A DNA stretch of 64,000 nt from Bacillus sp. Marseille-Q3570 (lineage in GTDB: Bacteria > Bacillota > Bacilli > Bacillales > Fictibacillaceae). The notes under the pieces were generated by a model. That model saw only the letters and a program-made list of their open reading frames with translations. It ran no database searches and was not told where the DNA came from. The translations under genes were made by a program, and so were the position numbers. Shown in pieces: positions 9,908 to 20,062 of this stretch. The stretch lies in assembly GCF_946151055.1 (NCBI RefSeq), contig NZ_CAMGYZ010000017.1:32414-96413 (forward strand), written 5' to 3'. Position 1 is the stretch's first letter; each line of letters opens with the position of its first letter.

Positions 9908-10068
9908 AAAAAAGCCTTCTTATAAGAAGAAGACTTTAATAGGCACGGTCGTTCTTCTTATCTTTACAAGTGAATCCACTTGTATGGAATTAGCACCTTT
10001 TCAATGTTTGCCACATTGAAGGTTGCTGAGGTGTCATCGGGCCATTCCCTCTACCTCTCTGGATAAGA
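9908..10068 (-). promoter_or_regulatory. SAM-I (S-box) riboswitch with terminator
   Basis: On the minus strand the hallmark S-box core is visible. P1 is CTTATC with GATAAG. The AGAGAGGTAGAGGGA and GGCCCGATGA segments follow, then ACCTCAGCAACC, the P3 hairpin with CAATGT/ACATTG arms, AAGGTGCTAATTCC, and a P4-like hairpin (ACAAGTG/CACTTGT). A terminator stem CTTCTTATAAGAAG with a GCTTTTTT tail follows (about 9909-9937). Binding of S-adenosylmethionine is expected to favour the terminator and shut off yitJ-metH when methionine is plentiful. Family assignment rests on established knowledge of the S-box consensus. Confidence 0.95.
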
Positions 10069-10091
10069 AACAGAATTTTTAAATTTTATTA

Positions 10092-10120
10092 ACTGTACAA
10101 CAAATTGTTGTAGAGTTCAA
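10092..10120 (-). promoter_or_regulatory. sigma-A promoter of the yitJ-metH operon
   Basis: Reading the minus strand, TTGAAC (10115-10120) and TACAGT (10092-10097) are spaced by 17 nt, about 25 nt ahead of the riboswitch. The spacer contains a small dyad ACAACAATTTGTTGT. Confidence 0.7.
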
Positions 10121-10282
10121 CCCTTTTTTAAAAAAAGAAAAGCTTGTTTGTTGAACCTTCGAAACTCTTACTTCCTTTCCGGAGGTGCTTCACAATCCAC
10201 TTCGCGCGTTCCATGCTGGGGATTCATTCTTTTTCGTTTTCTTGGGGCAAAGGCGTAATTTTTATTCAACCATCTGCTGTTT

Positions 10283-10460
10283 CTGTCCGGATAAAAGGTG
10301 CATTCGGACAGGGGAGCAAGAAAACCAGAGTTAGCTGTCTCGAAAAGAGAAGTTATGGGACAGGAGAGCAAGAAAAACAGAGAATGCTGTCTCGAAAAGG
10401 GAAGTTATGGGACAGGGAAGCAAGAAAAACCCTGTTTGCTGTCCCGATAATGGCTGTATT
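10283..10460 (+). repeat. tandem array, exact 52-bp period, GGACAGG/CTGTC family (array B)
   Basis: CTGTC recurs at 10283, 10335, 10387 and 10439, and GGACAGG at 10306, 10358 and 10410, all exactly 52 bp apart. Each unit carries CTGTC-CGAAAAG-AAGTTATGG-GACAGG-AGCAAGAAAAACAG. The CTGTCC and GGACAG words are mutual reverse complements, so hairpins can form within and between units. The open reading frame through it (10144-10494) is a product of the repeat, not a gene. Confidence 0.88.
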
Positions 10461-10666
10461 CAGTCAGGAATTCTCTCTAACCTATGCTCGCTGAATAAGT
10501 TCCACTTTCATACAACCCTCAGCTTTTTATTTTTTTAAATTGTTGAGACAGCAAAATGTCTATTAAAGACAGTACATTACATAAATTGTCGAATTAATAA
10601 TTTAGAAAATTTTCAAAAAACTCTTGAACTGAAAAGGCTTTCATGGTAATTTTTTATATAAGGTTA

Positions 10667-10680
10667 TCGAAACGTTTCGA
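10667..10680. promoter_or_regulatory. LacI-family operator-like palindrome
   Basis: Perfect 14-bp palindrome TCGAAACGTTTCGA with the central CG typical of LacI/GalR operators. It does not fit the CcpA cre rule (TG at positions 1-2 and CA at 13-14). A sister site, TTGAAACGTTTCAA, lies at 24271 inside the locus. Confidence 0.6.
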
Positions 10681-10919
10681 CGAAAATGCGAAATAGAGAT
10701 GTGGAAAATTGGCGATTTTTGGATTAGGAATTTCAGAAACACAGCCCAAGACTATGTCGTTCGTTTGATAGATCACTAACATTTTCACCTTGTCGTTAGT
10801 TCTGGAGGAATTGTCCGATATCTCAATTGGACAAGGCATTTACATACTACGATGAATCTGCACCCAAGCCTGGTTTTTCTCTGGAATGAAACGAATAATA
10901 AGCAGTTATTTTTCCCTTT

Positions 10920-10984
10920 TTGAAAGTGTTATCCAACACGATTATGAAAGGGTAAAAATATACGTTTTTATCGATACGTTTCAA
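10920..10984 (+). promoter_or_regulatory. candidate promoter with downstream operator half-match
   Basis: TTGAAA (10920-10925) and TATGAA (10943-10948) are 17 nt apart. The spacer holds the dyad GTGTT-ATCC-AACAC. About 25 bp further on, CGATACGTTTCA (10973-10984) resembles the operators at 10667 and 24271. It would drive the solute-binding-protein operon with a leader of about 290 nt. Assignment is by eye only. Confidence 0.4.
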
Positions 10985-11082
10985 TGTATGTGTTAGTCAA
11001 GTTTATAGGCAAATCAACAGGATGGAAGGGGGAACAATCTTTCTGATATTTTCCAAGTTTGTCAGCACTAGTTTAGTTAGGG

Positions 11083-11216
11083 AGGGCTCTGTTTACGTAA
11101 GCTTACTCTTTTAGCGGAATTTGCCGCATTCCTTCGGGAAAAGCGAGCTAGGCAAAGGACCCGCGGAGAGAGTGCATTTAAGCGAAAGCAACTATTTAGA
11201 ATCACAGAGCCTTTAG
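11083..11216. mobile_element. MITE-like element with short terminal inverted repeats
   Basis: About 134 bp bounded by AGGGCTCTGT (left) and its imperfect complement ACAGAGCCT (right), GC-richer than its surroundings and without an ORF. The interior (GCGGAATTTGCCGC..., CCGCGGAGAG) is of the same general style as the element at 25509-25739. It sits in the transcribed leader of the first solute-binding protein gene. Confidence 0.5.
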
Positions 11217-11242
11217 AAAAAAACACAAAGTGAGGGATTAGA

Positions 11243-12616
11243 TTGAGGGTAAAACCGGTATTTCAATGTTTATTAGTCGTTTTGCTGATTCTTACTGCAG
11301 GTCTGGCAGGTTGCTCGAACAATGAAGGAGCAAGCTCAGAGTCCAAAAACGAAAATTCCGAAAAAGAAGAAACATCTTCAGATTCTGGGGAGAAGGTAAC
11401 CATCACTTACGGTACTTGGCAAGACAGTAAGGAAGTCGATCAAGTCATCAAAGCATTCGAGAAAGCACATCCGAATATTGATGTGAAACAAGATAAGTCT
11501 CTTGGATGGCCATGGAACGAAAAACTCTCAGCAGCAGCTGCAGCAGGTAAACTTCCGGATGTTTTCTGGACATTCGGCGTACCGACCGCAATAACTAACG
11601 GATGGTTGGAAGACTTGACCCCTTACTTGGAAAAAGATGAAAACTACAATCCTGAGAATACCTTTGAAAGTGTCCTCAATACCGCGAATTATGATGGTCA
11701 CCAATACGCAATGCCTCATTCAATGCATGCCATCATAATGATCCTTAATACAGACTTGTTTGAAAAAGAAAATGTTTCTGTACCTGACAGCAGCTGGACA
11801 CTAGATGACTTGAGGAAGGCATCTGTACAGTTGACTGACTATAATAATCAACAATTCGGCTTTTTAAATCCTAGAGCATACCGTGAAGTACTGCCTGTTC
11901 AATTTGATAATTCTCTAGAATGGGGTACGTGGGATGGCGAACAATATAATTTCAGTTCAGCAGCTTATGTAGATTCACAGAATTATATCAATACGCTATG
12001 GAATGAGGATAAAGTCAGTCCATCCGTTTATACCCAAGAAGAAAGAGATAAGTGGTACGGAAAGGACAAGGATCCATGGACGCTTGGGAAAATCGGAATC
12101 CGATATGATGGGACATGGGGATTGAAGGGCAATACAGATAACAACAAATTCAACTGGACAGTCCTCCCGGTTCCCGGAGTTGATGGCCACCGAGTACCAT
12201 TGGTAGCGGATTATGTAGGTATTTCAAAGGAATCGAAGCATAAGGAAGCTTCCTATGAATTTTTGAAATGGCTGACATTCTCTAAGGAAGGCTGGTTCGA
12301 CCGTAAAGATGCCGGAGTTCCTGTAGCAAGAAGTATTCCACTCATCAATGATGAAGAAATCTGGGATGCGTACTTAAGCGACGAGGCTGTACCTGAAGAG
12401 ATGAAAGAAATCATCAAACTGATCCCTGATGGCACAGTCGATCCTCTTAAAGCTCACCCTGGGTATACGGAAGCCCTCAATATGATAGCCGAAATGAATG
12501 TAAAGTTCGATAAAGGTGAAGCAAACCCTAGTGATGTGGGAGCAGAAATGGATCAAAAGGCAAATGCAACCTATGAAAAGGCTACAGAGGAATTGGATAA
12601 AGCAATAGAAGAATGA
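11243..12616 (+). CDS. sugar ABC transporter solute-binding lipoprotein
   Basis: A 457-residue family-1 extracellular solute-binding protein (carbohydrate uptake type 1). A signal peptide ends in a lipobox LAGC with lipidated Cys24. A Ser/Glu/Lys-rich linker (25-50) precedes the binding domain, which starts VTITYGTWQD and shows typical GKLPDVFWT and AMPHSMHA segments. The TTG start follows GTGAGGGA. It is the first gene of a transporter cassette that runs to 24244. A strong hairpin lies just after the gene, as commonly found where binding-protein mRNA is made in excess. The likely ligand is the oligosaccharide degraded by the downstream glycosidases. Confidence 0.88.
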   Translation: MRVKPVFQCLLVVLLILTAGLAGCSNNEGASSESKNENSEKEETSSDSGEKVTITYGTWQDSKEVDQVIKAFEKAHPNIDVKQDKSLGWPWNEKLSAAAAAGKLPDVFWTFGVPTAITNGWLEDLTPYLEKDENYNPENTFESVLNTANYDGHQYAMPHSMHAIIMILNTDLFEKENVSVPDSSWTLDDLRKASVQLTDYNNQQFGFLNPRAYREVLPVQFDNSLEWGTWDGEQYNFSSAAYVDSQNYINTLWNEDKVSPSVYTQEERDKWYGKDKDPWTLGKIGIRYDGTWGLKGNTDNNKFNWTVLPVPGVDGHRVPLVADYVGISKESKHKEASYEFLKWLTFSKEGWFDRKDAGVPVARSIPLINDEEIWDAYLSDEAVPEEMKEIIKLIPDGTVDPLKAHPGYTEALNMIAEMNVKFDKGEANPSDVGAEMDQKANATYEKATEELDKAIEE

Positions 12617-12631
12617 TAGACCAATCAGAAC

Positions 12632-12666
12632 GAATGGATGGGGCCAAGTAACTCCCCATCCAATTC
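12632..12666 (+). other. intercistronic hairpin after the binding-protein gene
   Basis: Stem GAATGGATGGGG (12632-12643) pairs with CCCCATCCAATTC (one bulged base) around a 10-nt loop. No T run follows, so it looks like an mRNA-stabilising or partial attenuating stem rather than a full terminator. Confidence 0.6.
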
Positions 12667-12704
12667 TATTTCACTCAGACCCCGCTTCGAAAAGGAGAAA
12701 TCCT

Positions 12705-15700
12705 ATGCGCAGAAAAATAATAACCATCCTGTTGATCGGATTGATGGTCCTATCAACTGGATCATTCCTGAATCAATCCTCGCATGTCAGTTATGCGAAC
12801 ACGGACAAAAAATCAGATACCGGGGACTTATTAGACGATCTATTCGACAAAGACAAGAAGGATTCCGATAAGTCCAAGGATGATAACAAGAAAAAAGACA
12901 AAAAAGAGAACTTTGAAACAAGAGTCATTGAAGCTGAATACAAAGATAAATTAATAGAATGGGACAAAAAAGGCATTAAAGCTACCAAAGGGTTTGAGAA
13001 AGTCATTGAGCCAGAAGAGTTTACTAGTCCCAATAAAGAAGTGGAACTGTCCAGCCATGACGAATACGACGGGAATGTATTCCGCTGGGAAGAACAAACG
13101 AAAGAATTGCAATTATCCATCAACGTACCTAAGGAAGGTCTTTATGAAATTGAAGTCGATTACTTCGCCTTACCAGGTAAAATCATACCAATTGAACGCG
13201 GAATCAAAATAAATGGTGATTTCCAATACTATGAATCGAGAAGAATTGTGCTTCCAAGGTTATGGAAGGACACCGTCAATAAATTTGAAGAAGATAAACT
13301 CGGGAACCAGGTGTACCCGAAACAGGAAGAAATCCATACCTGGCAGTCCCGGCCGTTCATGGATGCGAGCTACTTATTCGACCAGCCTCTAAAGTTCCAT
13401 CTTGAAAAAGGGGAAAACACGATTTCCTTGTTGAATATCCGTGAGCCGATGTTATTGGGCGACGTAACCGTCAAGTCTCCTGAAAAGCAGCCTTCTTATA
13501 AAGAGTACCTTCAAAAACATGACGGAAAACAAACAAAGGGTCTGCTCGAAATTGAAGCTGAACATCCATACTCTAAATCAGATTCTTCCATAAGAGCTCT
13601 ATCCAATGGTGAACCGAATGTAACACCGAACCGTGGCAGCAAGCTTTCTCTCAATGCTTTTGGAGGAGACACGTGGAAAGCTGGAGGACAAGCTGTCACA
13701 TGGAAAGTGAAAGTGGATGAAACAGGGTTCTATCAGCTAGGGTTCAAGTACAATCAATATTTCAATGTGAATGTCCCTGTCTATCGGACAATCAAAATCG
13801 ACGGCGAAATACCTTTCGACGACATGCTGAAATATCCATTCGACTATACAACAGAATGGAAAAACGAAACCCTTTCAGATGCAAACGGGAAACCGTATCA
13901 ATTTTTCCTGGAAAAAGGGGAGCACGAACTAACGCTTGTATCAAACCCGTCCCCTTATCAACCAGTCATCAGCACGATTAAAGATGTCATGAAAGAAGTG
14001 AACGATCTTTCTTTGGAAATCCAGATGGCAACAGGGAAATCCAATGATCTCTATCGGGATTGGGATATCGAAGAACAGATTCCTGACATTGTTCCTCGAC
14101 TGAATGAGCTTGCTGGAGAGCTGAGGGACAGATATGAATACCTTGAAAAATTGAGTGACAGCAAACCCGATCAAGCAAGGAATCTGATCATCAGTGCAAA
14201 GCAAATGGAGGATATCGCCAGCGAACCTGGTGAAATACCAGTACGTTTCAAAGAACTTTCCCAAAGCTCAGGGTCCGTGACACAGAAACTTGGAGATCTT
14301 CTTTTGTTACTGCCAAACCAGCCTTTACAATTCGATAAATTTTATGTTTATTCGGATAAGAATTTGCCTGGTGCGGAAGCGAATCTCTTTCAAAAAGCCG
14401 GATCCATGGCTGTCAATTTCTTTTCCTCATTTACAAAAGACTACAACCAGGTAAGTTCGAGTGATGAAGAATCAATCGAGATTTGGGTGAACCGACCGCG
14501 TCAATATGTAATGCTGATGCAGCAAATGGCCAATGAGGATTTCACTAAGGAAACCGGAATCAAGGTGAATCTAAGCTTGATGCCTTCTGAAGAGAAACTG
14601 ATTCTTGCGAACGCTTCTGATGAATCACCTGATCTGGCACTCGGTGTGAACCAAAAGTTCCCGTTTGAACTTTCCGTACGTGGCGCGCTGGCAGATCTGA
14701 GCGAGTTCCCGGATTATGACCAAGTGGCGAAACGTTTTTCTCCTGGTGCGCTACTTCCGTTCATGTACGATGATGGGACCTATGCACTTCCGGAAACCCA
14801 GGAATTTTATGTCCTTTTCTACCGGAAAGATATTTTGCAAGCCCTTAATATGTCTGTTCCTGACACCTGGGAGGATGTCCGGAAAATGCTTCCGAAACTG
14901 CAACGGTTCGGAATGAATTTCTATGTACCGATCGCTGGTTTGGGAGGACTTAAAGAAGCGAAAGTGACGGTCCCTTATATCTATCAGAACGGCGGTGAGC
15001 TTTTTAATGAAGATGGCATGAGTACCGCTATAGGCAGTGATGCCGCTTTAAAAGGCTTTAAGCAGATGACGGATCTGTTCACGATCTATAGTATGCCTCT
15101 TCAGGTACCGAATTTCTACAGTCATTTCCGTCAAGGTGACTTGCCGATCGGTATCGCTGATTTTGATAATTACGTCAAAATCACAGCAGCAGCACCTGAG
15201 CTTCAAGGCTGGTGGGGCATTGCTCCTTATCCTGGTGTGAAAAATGAAGATGGAGAAGTCGTACGCTGGGCGCCGGGAACAGGGAAAGGCGTCATCATGT
15301 TCGACAGCAGTGATAAGAAAGAAGAAACGTGGGAGTTCATCAAATGGTGGACTTCAAAAGAGACGCAATCTGAATTCGGCAATTTGATCGAGACCATCTA
15401 CGGCACAGAGTTTCGCTGGAACACATCCAATGTGGAGGCACTTAGCGAGCTGCCTTGGCCTGATGAAGATTTAAATGTGATCAAAGACCAATGGAAATGG
15501 TTGAGAGACATTCCGCATGTGCCGGGTGATTACATGCTTGAACGTGAAATCAGCAATGCATGGAATGAGGTTGTCTTCGAAGGTGAAAATGAACGAAAAG
15601 CCGTAGAAGATGCCGTCATCACAACCAATAGAGAAATGCGAAAGAAATTGGAAGAATTCGGTTTCATTAAAGATGGAAAAGTTGTAGAAGAACTTGAAGT

Positions 15701-15743
15701 GCCATCAATTGAAAAAATCGAGTCTAAGGGGGGCGGCAGGTGA
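12705..15743 (+). CDS. giant solute-binding protein with N-terminal carbohydrate-binding-like modules
   Basis: A 1012-residue exported protein. A signal peptide ends near SYA-NT (residue 32) with no lipobox. It is followed by a very charged Asp/Lys linker (about 34-65) and two related beta-rich modules (about 70-260 and 285-430). Each module opens with a [14 protein letters not shown] strand and closes with a [12 protein letters not shown] / [12 protein letters not shown] strand, like CBM35-type domains. A helical stretch (440-580) and a complete family-1 solute-binding domain (590-990; [39 protein letters not shown]) follow. It may capture polymeric glycan at the wall and hand it to the permease. 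The stop overlaps the next gene by 4 nt (GTGA), so the two are coupled. Confidence 0.82.
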   Translation: MRRKIITILLIGLMVLSTGSFLNQSSHVSYANTDKKSDTGDLLDDLFDKDKKDSDKSKDDNKKKDKKENFETRVIEAEYKDKLIEWDKKGIKATKGFEKVIEPEEFTSPNKEVELSSHDEYDGNVFRWEEQTKELQLSINVPKEGLYEIEVDYFALPGKIIPIERGIKINGDFQYYESRRIVLPRLWKDTVNKFEEDKLGNQVYPKQEEIHTWQSRPFMDASYLFDQPLKFHLEKGENTISLLNIREPMLLGDVTVKSPEKQPSYKEYLQKHDGKQTKGLLEIEAEHPYSKSDSSIRALSNGEPNVTPNRGSKLSLNAFGGDTWKAGGQAVTWKVKVDETGFYQLGFKYNQYFNVNVPVYRTIKIDGEIPFDDMLKYPFDYTTEWKNETLSDANGKPYQFFLEKGEHELTLVSNPSPYQPVISTIKDVMKEVNDLSLEIQMATGKSNDLYRDWDIEEQIPDIVPRLNELAGELRDRYEYLEKLSDSKPDQARNLIISAKQMEDIASEPGEIPVRFKELSQSSGSVTQKLGDLLLLLPNQPLQFDKFYVYSDKNLPGAEANLFQKAGSMAVNFFSSFTKDYNQVSSSDEESIEIWVNRPRQYVMLMQQMANEDFTKETGIKVNLSLMPSEEKLILANASDESPDLALGVNQKFPFELSVRGALADLSEFPDYDQVAKRFSPGALLPFMYDDGTYALPETQEFYVLFYRKDILQALNMSVPDTWEDVRKMLPKLQRFGMNFYVPIAGLGGLKEAKVTVPYIYQNGGELFNEDGMSTAIGSDAALKGFKQMTDLFTIYSMPLQVPNFYSHFRQGDLPIGIADFDNYVKITAAAPELQGWWGIAPYPGVKNEDGEVVRWAPGTGKGVIMFDSSDKKEETWEFIKWWTSKETQSEFGNLIETIYGTEFRWNTSNVEALSELPWPDEDLNVIKDQWKWLRDIPHVPGDYMLEREISNAWNEVVFEGENERKAVEDAVITTNREMRKKLEEFGFIKDGKVVEELEVPSIEKIESKGGGR

Positions 15744-16705
15744 AACCAGCTACGAATACAGAACAAAACATCAGCGTTAGAACAAAGACGTTCAGCAGGA
15801 AAGCGATTTGGTTGGATGGACTCAAAAAAGAGTTGAGCGCTCTTGGGTTTGTCGCTCCCTTCCTGATCGTATTTTCACTATTCATCGTCATACCCGTCAT
15901 TGTTGCTGCTTACTTTGCGTTCACTTATTTCAATACCATCCAGCCACCGACTTTCATCGGACTTAAGAACTTCGTGAATTTGATCACCCAGGACAATGTT
16001 TTCATGATGCATGTGCTTCCGAATACATTCAAATTTGCGCTGATTGTCGGAGTAGGTGGATATGTCCTGGCGTTCTTTTTGGCCTGGTTGTTAGCTCAGA
16101 TTCCGAAAAAGCCGAGAACGATCTTGACACTGGCGATCTATTCACCGTCCATGACTGCCGGGGTCGCCATGTCGGTCGTGTGGCTCATTTTGTTCAGTGG
16201 AGACCGGGCAGGGTATTTGAACAGCATCCTGATCCAGATCGGCTTCATCAATGAACCGATCCAGTGGCTTCAATCTCCGGCACACTTGATGACGATCATG
16301 ATCCTCGTATCGCTTTGGAACAGCATGGGTGTAGGGTTTCTGGCAATGCTTGCAGGAATCTTGAATGTTGATCGCGAGCTTTATGAAGCGGCCTATATTG
16401 ATGGATTGAAAAACAGGTTCCAAGAAATCTGGTATATCACCATCCCATCGATGAAACCACAAATGCTGTTTGGAGCGGTCATGGCAGTTGTACAGACCTT
16501 CCAGGCTGGAGATATCGCCGTCCAGCTATCAGGATCGAATCCGACGCCTCAATATTCAGGGCAACTGATCCTTACACATATTGCAGACCATGGTTTCATT
16601 CGTTTTGATATGGGTTATGCTTCCGCCATATCCCTTGTCCTTCTCATATTTGTGTATGGTGTTTCCCGGTTCTGCTGGCGTCTGTTCGGCGAAAGGGATG
16701 ATTAA
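15740..16705 (+). CDS. sugar ABC permease, MalF/UgpA type
   Basis: A 321-residue membrane protein with six predicted helices. The cytoplasmic EAA loop is seen as [21 protein letters not shown], which contacts the ATPase. An N-terminal cytoplasmic tail precedes the first helix ([19 protein letters not shown]). The GTG start overlaps the stop of the large binding protein. It pairs with the MalG-type permease at 17105, although 400 bp of repeat-bearing DNA separates them. Confidence 0.9.
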   Translation: MKPATNTEQNISVRTKTFSRKAIWLDGLKKELSALGFVAPFLIVFSLFIVIPVIVAAYFAFTYFNTIQPPTFIGLKNFVNLITQDNVFMMHVLPNTFKFALIVGVGGYVLAFFLAWLLAQIPKKPRTILTLAIYSPSMTAGVAMSVVWLILFSGDRAGYLNSILIQIGFINEPIQWLQSPAHLMTIMILVSLWNSMGVGFLAMLAGILNVDRELYEAAYIDGLKNRFQEIWYITIPSMKPQMLFGAVMAVVQTFQAGDIAVQLSGSNPTPQYSGQLILTHIADHGFIRFDMGYASAISLVLLIFVYGVSRFCWRLFGERDD

Positions 16706-16788
16706 GACCGGGGATATTTGGACCCGGAGAGTACTTTTTGCGGAAAAAGTGACTCATGCGGAATCCTAGTGTGAGGCAGGTTTCAGGT

Positions 16789-16973
16789 TAACGGACACCA
16801 GAGCCGTTATTTGTGACAAAATCGGTGTTTTGAGATTTTTAACGGACACCAGAGCTGCTATTTATGAAAAAAACAGCTGATTTCCTATGAAAATCGCGAA
16901 ATAAGGTCCCTGGTGTCCGCTAGCTTTGTAAAATCAAGTGGTTTTGGCGAAATAAGGCCTCCTGTGTCCGTTA
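16789..16973. repeat. mirrored 51-bp repeat array, GGACACC family (array E)
   Basis: AACGGACACCAGAG occurs at 16793 and 16844 (positions of GGACACC, 51 bp apart). Its reverse complement (CTGGTGTCCG, then CTGTGTCCG) occurs at 16912 and 16963, again 51 bp apart, with 68 bp between the second direct and first inverted copy. AT-rich segments such as GTTATTTGTGACAAAATC and CGAAATAAGG also recur. The array fills the gap between two permease genes of one operon and has the same geometry as array F. Confidence 0.85.
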
Positions 16974-17104
16974 ACAGTCGCAAACTTGTTTTCAGTAAGG
17001 ACGAGCAAGATGGCTCATGGAGCGTCCGCTGAATTTCGAAGAAATCAACAGGAGTAAATAACATGCATAGATAACATCACCAACGAAGAAAAGGGGAAAA
17101 TTTC

Positions 17105-17986
17105 ATGGCTTCTTTTCAAGGGTCCAAAATCGATCCAAGTAAATTAAGTTTCAGTCAGACGAAGTTTTTTGCATTTCTGATACCGCTATCGATTTTTATG
17201 GCGTTGCCGATCATTTTCATATTTTCACAGGCACTGAAGCCGATCGATGAACTCTTTCTCTATCCACCAAGGTTTTTTGTTGAAAAACCGACGTTACAAA
17301 ACTTTGGTGATTTATTCAAAGAGACGAGCGTCACCGTCATTCCAATGACACGATACCTCTTCAACAGCATCATCATTTCATCCGGAATCGTGTTTGCCAG
17401 TGTCTTCATCAGTGCAATGGCTGGCTTCGCCTTATCGAAGTTGGATTTCAAACTGAAAAAAGTGATTTTCGAGGCGAATATCATCGCTTTGATGTTCGTT
17501 CCTGCAGCTGTTGCGATCCCAAGATATTTCATCATCGACAGGATCGGTTTGACAGATAACATGTTCGGCCATATTTTACCGGTACTGGCCATGCCAGTGG
17601 GGTTGTTCCTGATCAAACAGTTCATCGATCAGATTCCGGATGCGTTGATTGAAGCGGCTCGGGTAGACGGAGCAAGCAATTTCTATATTTTCCGGAAGAT
17701 CATCATTCCGATGGTCACACCAGCGATCGCTACTGTTGCCATACTTGCTTTCCAAATGGCATGGAACAATACAGAAACATCAGAAATTTACATGAATAAT
17801 GAGAGTTTGAAAACATTCGCTTTCTATATGAGTACGTTAGCAGGAAATATGGGGAACGACAATCAGGTGGCAGGCCAGGGAATGGCGGCAGCCGCTGCTG
17901 CACTTATGTTCTTGCCGAACCTCATCATTTTCTTGATTATGCAAAGTAAAGTGATTGATACGATGGCTCATTCAGGATTGAAGTAA
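17105..17986 (+). CDS. sugar ABC permease, MalG type
   Basis: A 293-residue inner-membrane permease with six helices and a canonical EAA loop (EAARVDGASNFYIFRKIIIPM). It begins with a signal-anchor-like first helix after TKFFAFLIPLSIFMALPIIF. It forms a heterodimer with the MalF-type permease at 15740. The ribosome site is AAAAGGGG. The next gene begins 15 nt after its stop. Confidence 0.9.
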   Translation: MASFQGSKIDPSKLSFSQTKFFAFLIPLSIFMALPIIFIFSQALKPIDELFLYPPRFFVEKPTLQNFGDLFKETSVTVIPMTRYLFNSIIISSGIVFASVFISAMAGFALSKLDFKLKKVIFEANIIALMFVPAAVAIPRYFIIDRIGLTDNMFGHILPVLAMPVGLFLIKQFIDQIPDALIEAARVDGASNFYIFRKIIIPMVTPAIATVAILAFQMAWNNTETSEIYMNNESLKTFAFYMSTLAGNMGNDNQVAGQGMAAAAAALMFLPNLIIFLIMQSKVIDTMAHSGLK

Positions 17987-18001
17987 GGGAGGAGGTAAAA
18001 A

Positions 18002-20062
18002 ATGGCGCGGCTTAAGATCATATTACTTTTGACCGTTGCTGTTGTCCTTTTTGGTACATCAACGGCATCCGCAGAAGCACCTTTCATCACCTATACATTT
18101 GATAAAGATGACTACCCGATCTACACCCAGACAGCATACCAGCCGATCGGGACCATCGATGGATTCGACATTCCTTCCGACGAATCGGACCCTCTTGCCG
18201 GAGAGAGTGATCCATTGTTTCAACCAGAGGATATCTTCATCGATAAAAACGACACGATCTATGTTGCGGATACAGGCAATTCAAGGATTGTCGTATTTGA
18301 TTCGTTCGGAAATTTCCAGCGAATTGTCGGGGAAGATGTCCTGTCAAAACCTACAGGTGTATTCGTTGATGATGAGGGCTTCATTTATGTAGCGGATTAT
18401 CAAAAAAAGAAAGTATTCAAATTCAAAAAAGACGGATCACTCGCTTTTGAATATGAAAAACCGGAATCAGTCATCTATGGAAAGAAGAGTCCCTTCAATC
18501 CAACTAAAGTCATCATCGATAAACAGAAGAATGTCTACATAGTCGGTGATGGATCGACGCAAGGATTGATCCAGCTTGGTCCGGAAGGAGACTTCCTCGG
18601 TTATTACGGGGGGAATCGTACAAGTTTCGATTTCGTCCAACAGATGCAGAAGATGCTTTATACCGAGAAACAGTATAGTCAATTGATGAAGAAATACCCT
18701 CCTTCAGCCACGAATGTCGCAGTTGATGACGAAGGGCTGATCTATACGAGTACAGCAGGGTTGAAAACAGAAACGATCAAGAAACTGAATGTAGCAGGTG
18801 AAAATCTTCTGCCAGATGTATCTGCATCAAATAATATCGCGGATATAACCGTTGATCAGGATAAGAATATTTTTGCTGTTGATTCAAAGTATGGATACAT
18901 CTTCGAATACGATCCAGATGGAAATCTATTGTTTGTTTTTGGGGGACTGAACACTGGTAACCAGAGACTAGGATTATTTAAAACACCTTCTGGAATCGCT
19001 GTTTCTTCCGACCATAAATTGTTCGTCCTGGACAAGAAACAAAGTAATATTCAAATTTTGAAGCCTACTGAATTCACAAGTTTGATCCATGACGCAATCG
19101 CTCTTAATTCAGACGGAAAATATCTGGAAAGTGAACAATATTGGAACGAAGTACTGAAGCGGAACAGCATGTTTTCCCTTGCTCACAACGGAATCGGAAA
19201 GGCAGCCTTCAAAAAAGGGAATTATGAAAAAGCCCTTGAAGAATTCAGGCTTGCCGGGAACGATGAGAGCTTATCAGAAGCGTATTGGGAAATCAGAAGG
19301 AACTGGTTGATGAAATATGTTTCCTGGGTTTTGATCGGAATCGTTCTTCTGGGATTATCGATTTTCCTGGTAAAGAGACTGTACAGAAAATATGGATATG
19401 GAAGCAAGATGGTAGACCTGTGGAACAAATTCAGAAAGATTGAGATCGTCTCCCACTTATTACATGTTTTCCGAATGTTAAGGCATCCAGTCGACGGTTT
19501 TTATGAGTTGAGAACGAACCAAAGAACTTCTGTCTTCTCTGCAACGTTATTATTGCTGTTCCTTTTCATTGTGCATATCTACACGATTTTTGAAACAAAT
19601 GCATTATTCAGCGACGTCGATACGAATCGGGTCAACATCATGACAGAACTGTATAAAGTCTATCTCCCATTGTTAGCATGGGTCATTTGCAACTACTTGA
19701 TCAGTACCATCAACGATGGAATAGGTAAATTCAAGAGTGTTTATATTGGTACGGTCTATGCCTTGAGTCCGTATCTCATCTTTTCAATCCCTGTCACGTT
19801 GATGTCAAAAGGGCTGACGAATATGGAAGTTGTCCTTTATGACTTCTCTAAAAAAGCGATCATCCTGTGGAGCGCCTTTCTTCTCTTCATGATGGTGAAA
19901 GAGATCCATTCTTATGAAATCGGGCAGACGATCAAAAACATGGTTCTCAGTGTCGCCGGCATGCTTGTATTAGGAATCATTTCGTTCATCCTATTCGGTC
20001 TCTCCAATCAGGTGATCGATTTCATGTACTCTATCTTCCAAGAGGTGAAGCTTCGTGTCTAA
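18002..20062 (+). CDS. exported NHL-repeat / TPR / Yip1-domain membrane protein
   Basis: A 686-residue protein that combines a signal peptide (to about residue 24, ending ASA-EA), an NHL-type beta-propeller (about 70-360, repeats such as DIFIDKNDTIYVADTGNSRIVVFD and GVFVDDEGFIYVADY), a short TPR-like helical pair (370-430), one membrane helix (about 435-460) and a C-terminal multi-pass Yip1-family domain (about 475-686). The propeller should face outside. It lies inside the transporter cassette, 15 nt after a permease, and overlaps the next gene by 8 nt. The role is unknown, and a sensor or scaffold for the ABC system is my inference. Confidence 0.8.
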   Translation: MARLKIILLLTVAVVLFGTSTASAEAPFITYTFDKDDYPIYTQTAYQPIGTIDGFDIPSDESDPLAGESDPLFQPEDIFIDKNDTIYVADTGNSRIVVFDSFGNFQRIVGEDVLSKPTGVFVDDEGFIYVADYQKKKVFKFKKDGSLAFEYEKPESVIYGKKSPFNPTKVIIDKQKNVYIVGDGSTQGLIQLGPEGDFLGYYGGNRTSFDFVQQMQKMLYTEKQYSQLMKKYPPSATNVAVDDEGLIYTSTAGLKTETIKKLNVAGENLLPDVSASNNIADITVDQDKNIFAVDSKYGYIFEYDPDGNLLFVFGGLNTGNQRLGLFKTPSGIAVSSDHKLFVLDKKQSNIQILKPTEFTSLIHDAIALNSDGKYLESEQYWNEVLKRNSMFSLAHNGIGKAAFKKGNYEKALEEFRLAGNDESLSEAYWEIRRNWLMKYVSWVLIGIVLLGLSIFLVKRLYRKYGYGSKMVDLWNKFRKIEIVSHLLHVFRMLRHPVDGFYELRTNQRTSVFSATLLLLFLFIVHIYTIFETNALFSDVDTNRVNIMTELYKVYLPLLAWVICNYLISTINDGIGKFKSVYIGTVYALSPYLIFSIPVTLMSKGLTNMEVVLYDFSKKAIILWSAFLLFMMVKEIHSYEIGQTIKNMVLSVAGMLVLGIISFILFGLSNQVIDFMYSIFQEVKLRV

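Larger units (their letters stand above)
10461..11242 (+). other. long non-coding region upstream of the glycan locus
   Basis: About 780 bp without a credible gene. It contains the palindromic operator at 10667, a likely promoter and second operator near 10920-10984, and the terminal-inverted-repeat element at 11083-11216. The rest is AT-rich. A 60-codon minus-strand frame (10654-10839) has no ribosome site and no recognisable product. Confidence 0.6.

Noticed and set aside
10144..10494. 116-codon plus-strand ORF upstream of the glycan locus
   Set aside because: It runs through the 52-bp array and repeats the same words; no ribosome site and no family resemblance.
10654..10839. 60-codon minus-strand ORF next to the 10667 palindrome
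   Set aside because: No ribosome site, no similarity to known proteins and it overlaps the operator.
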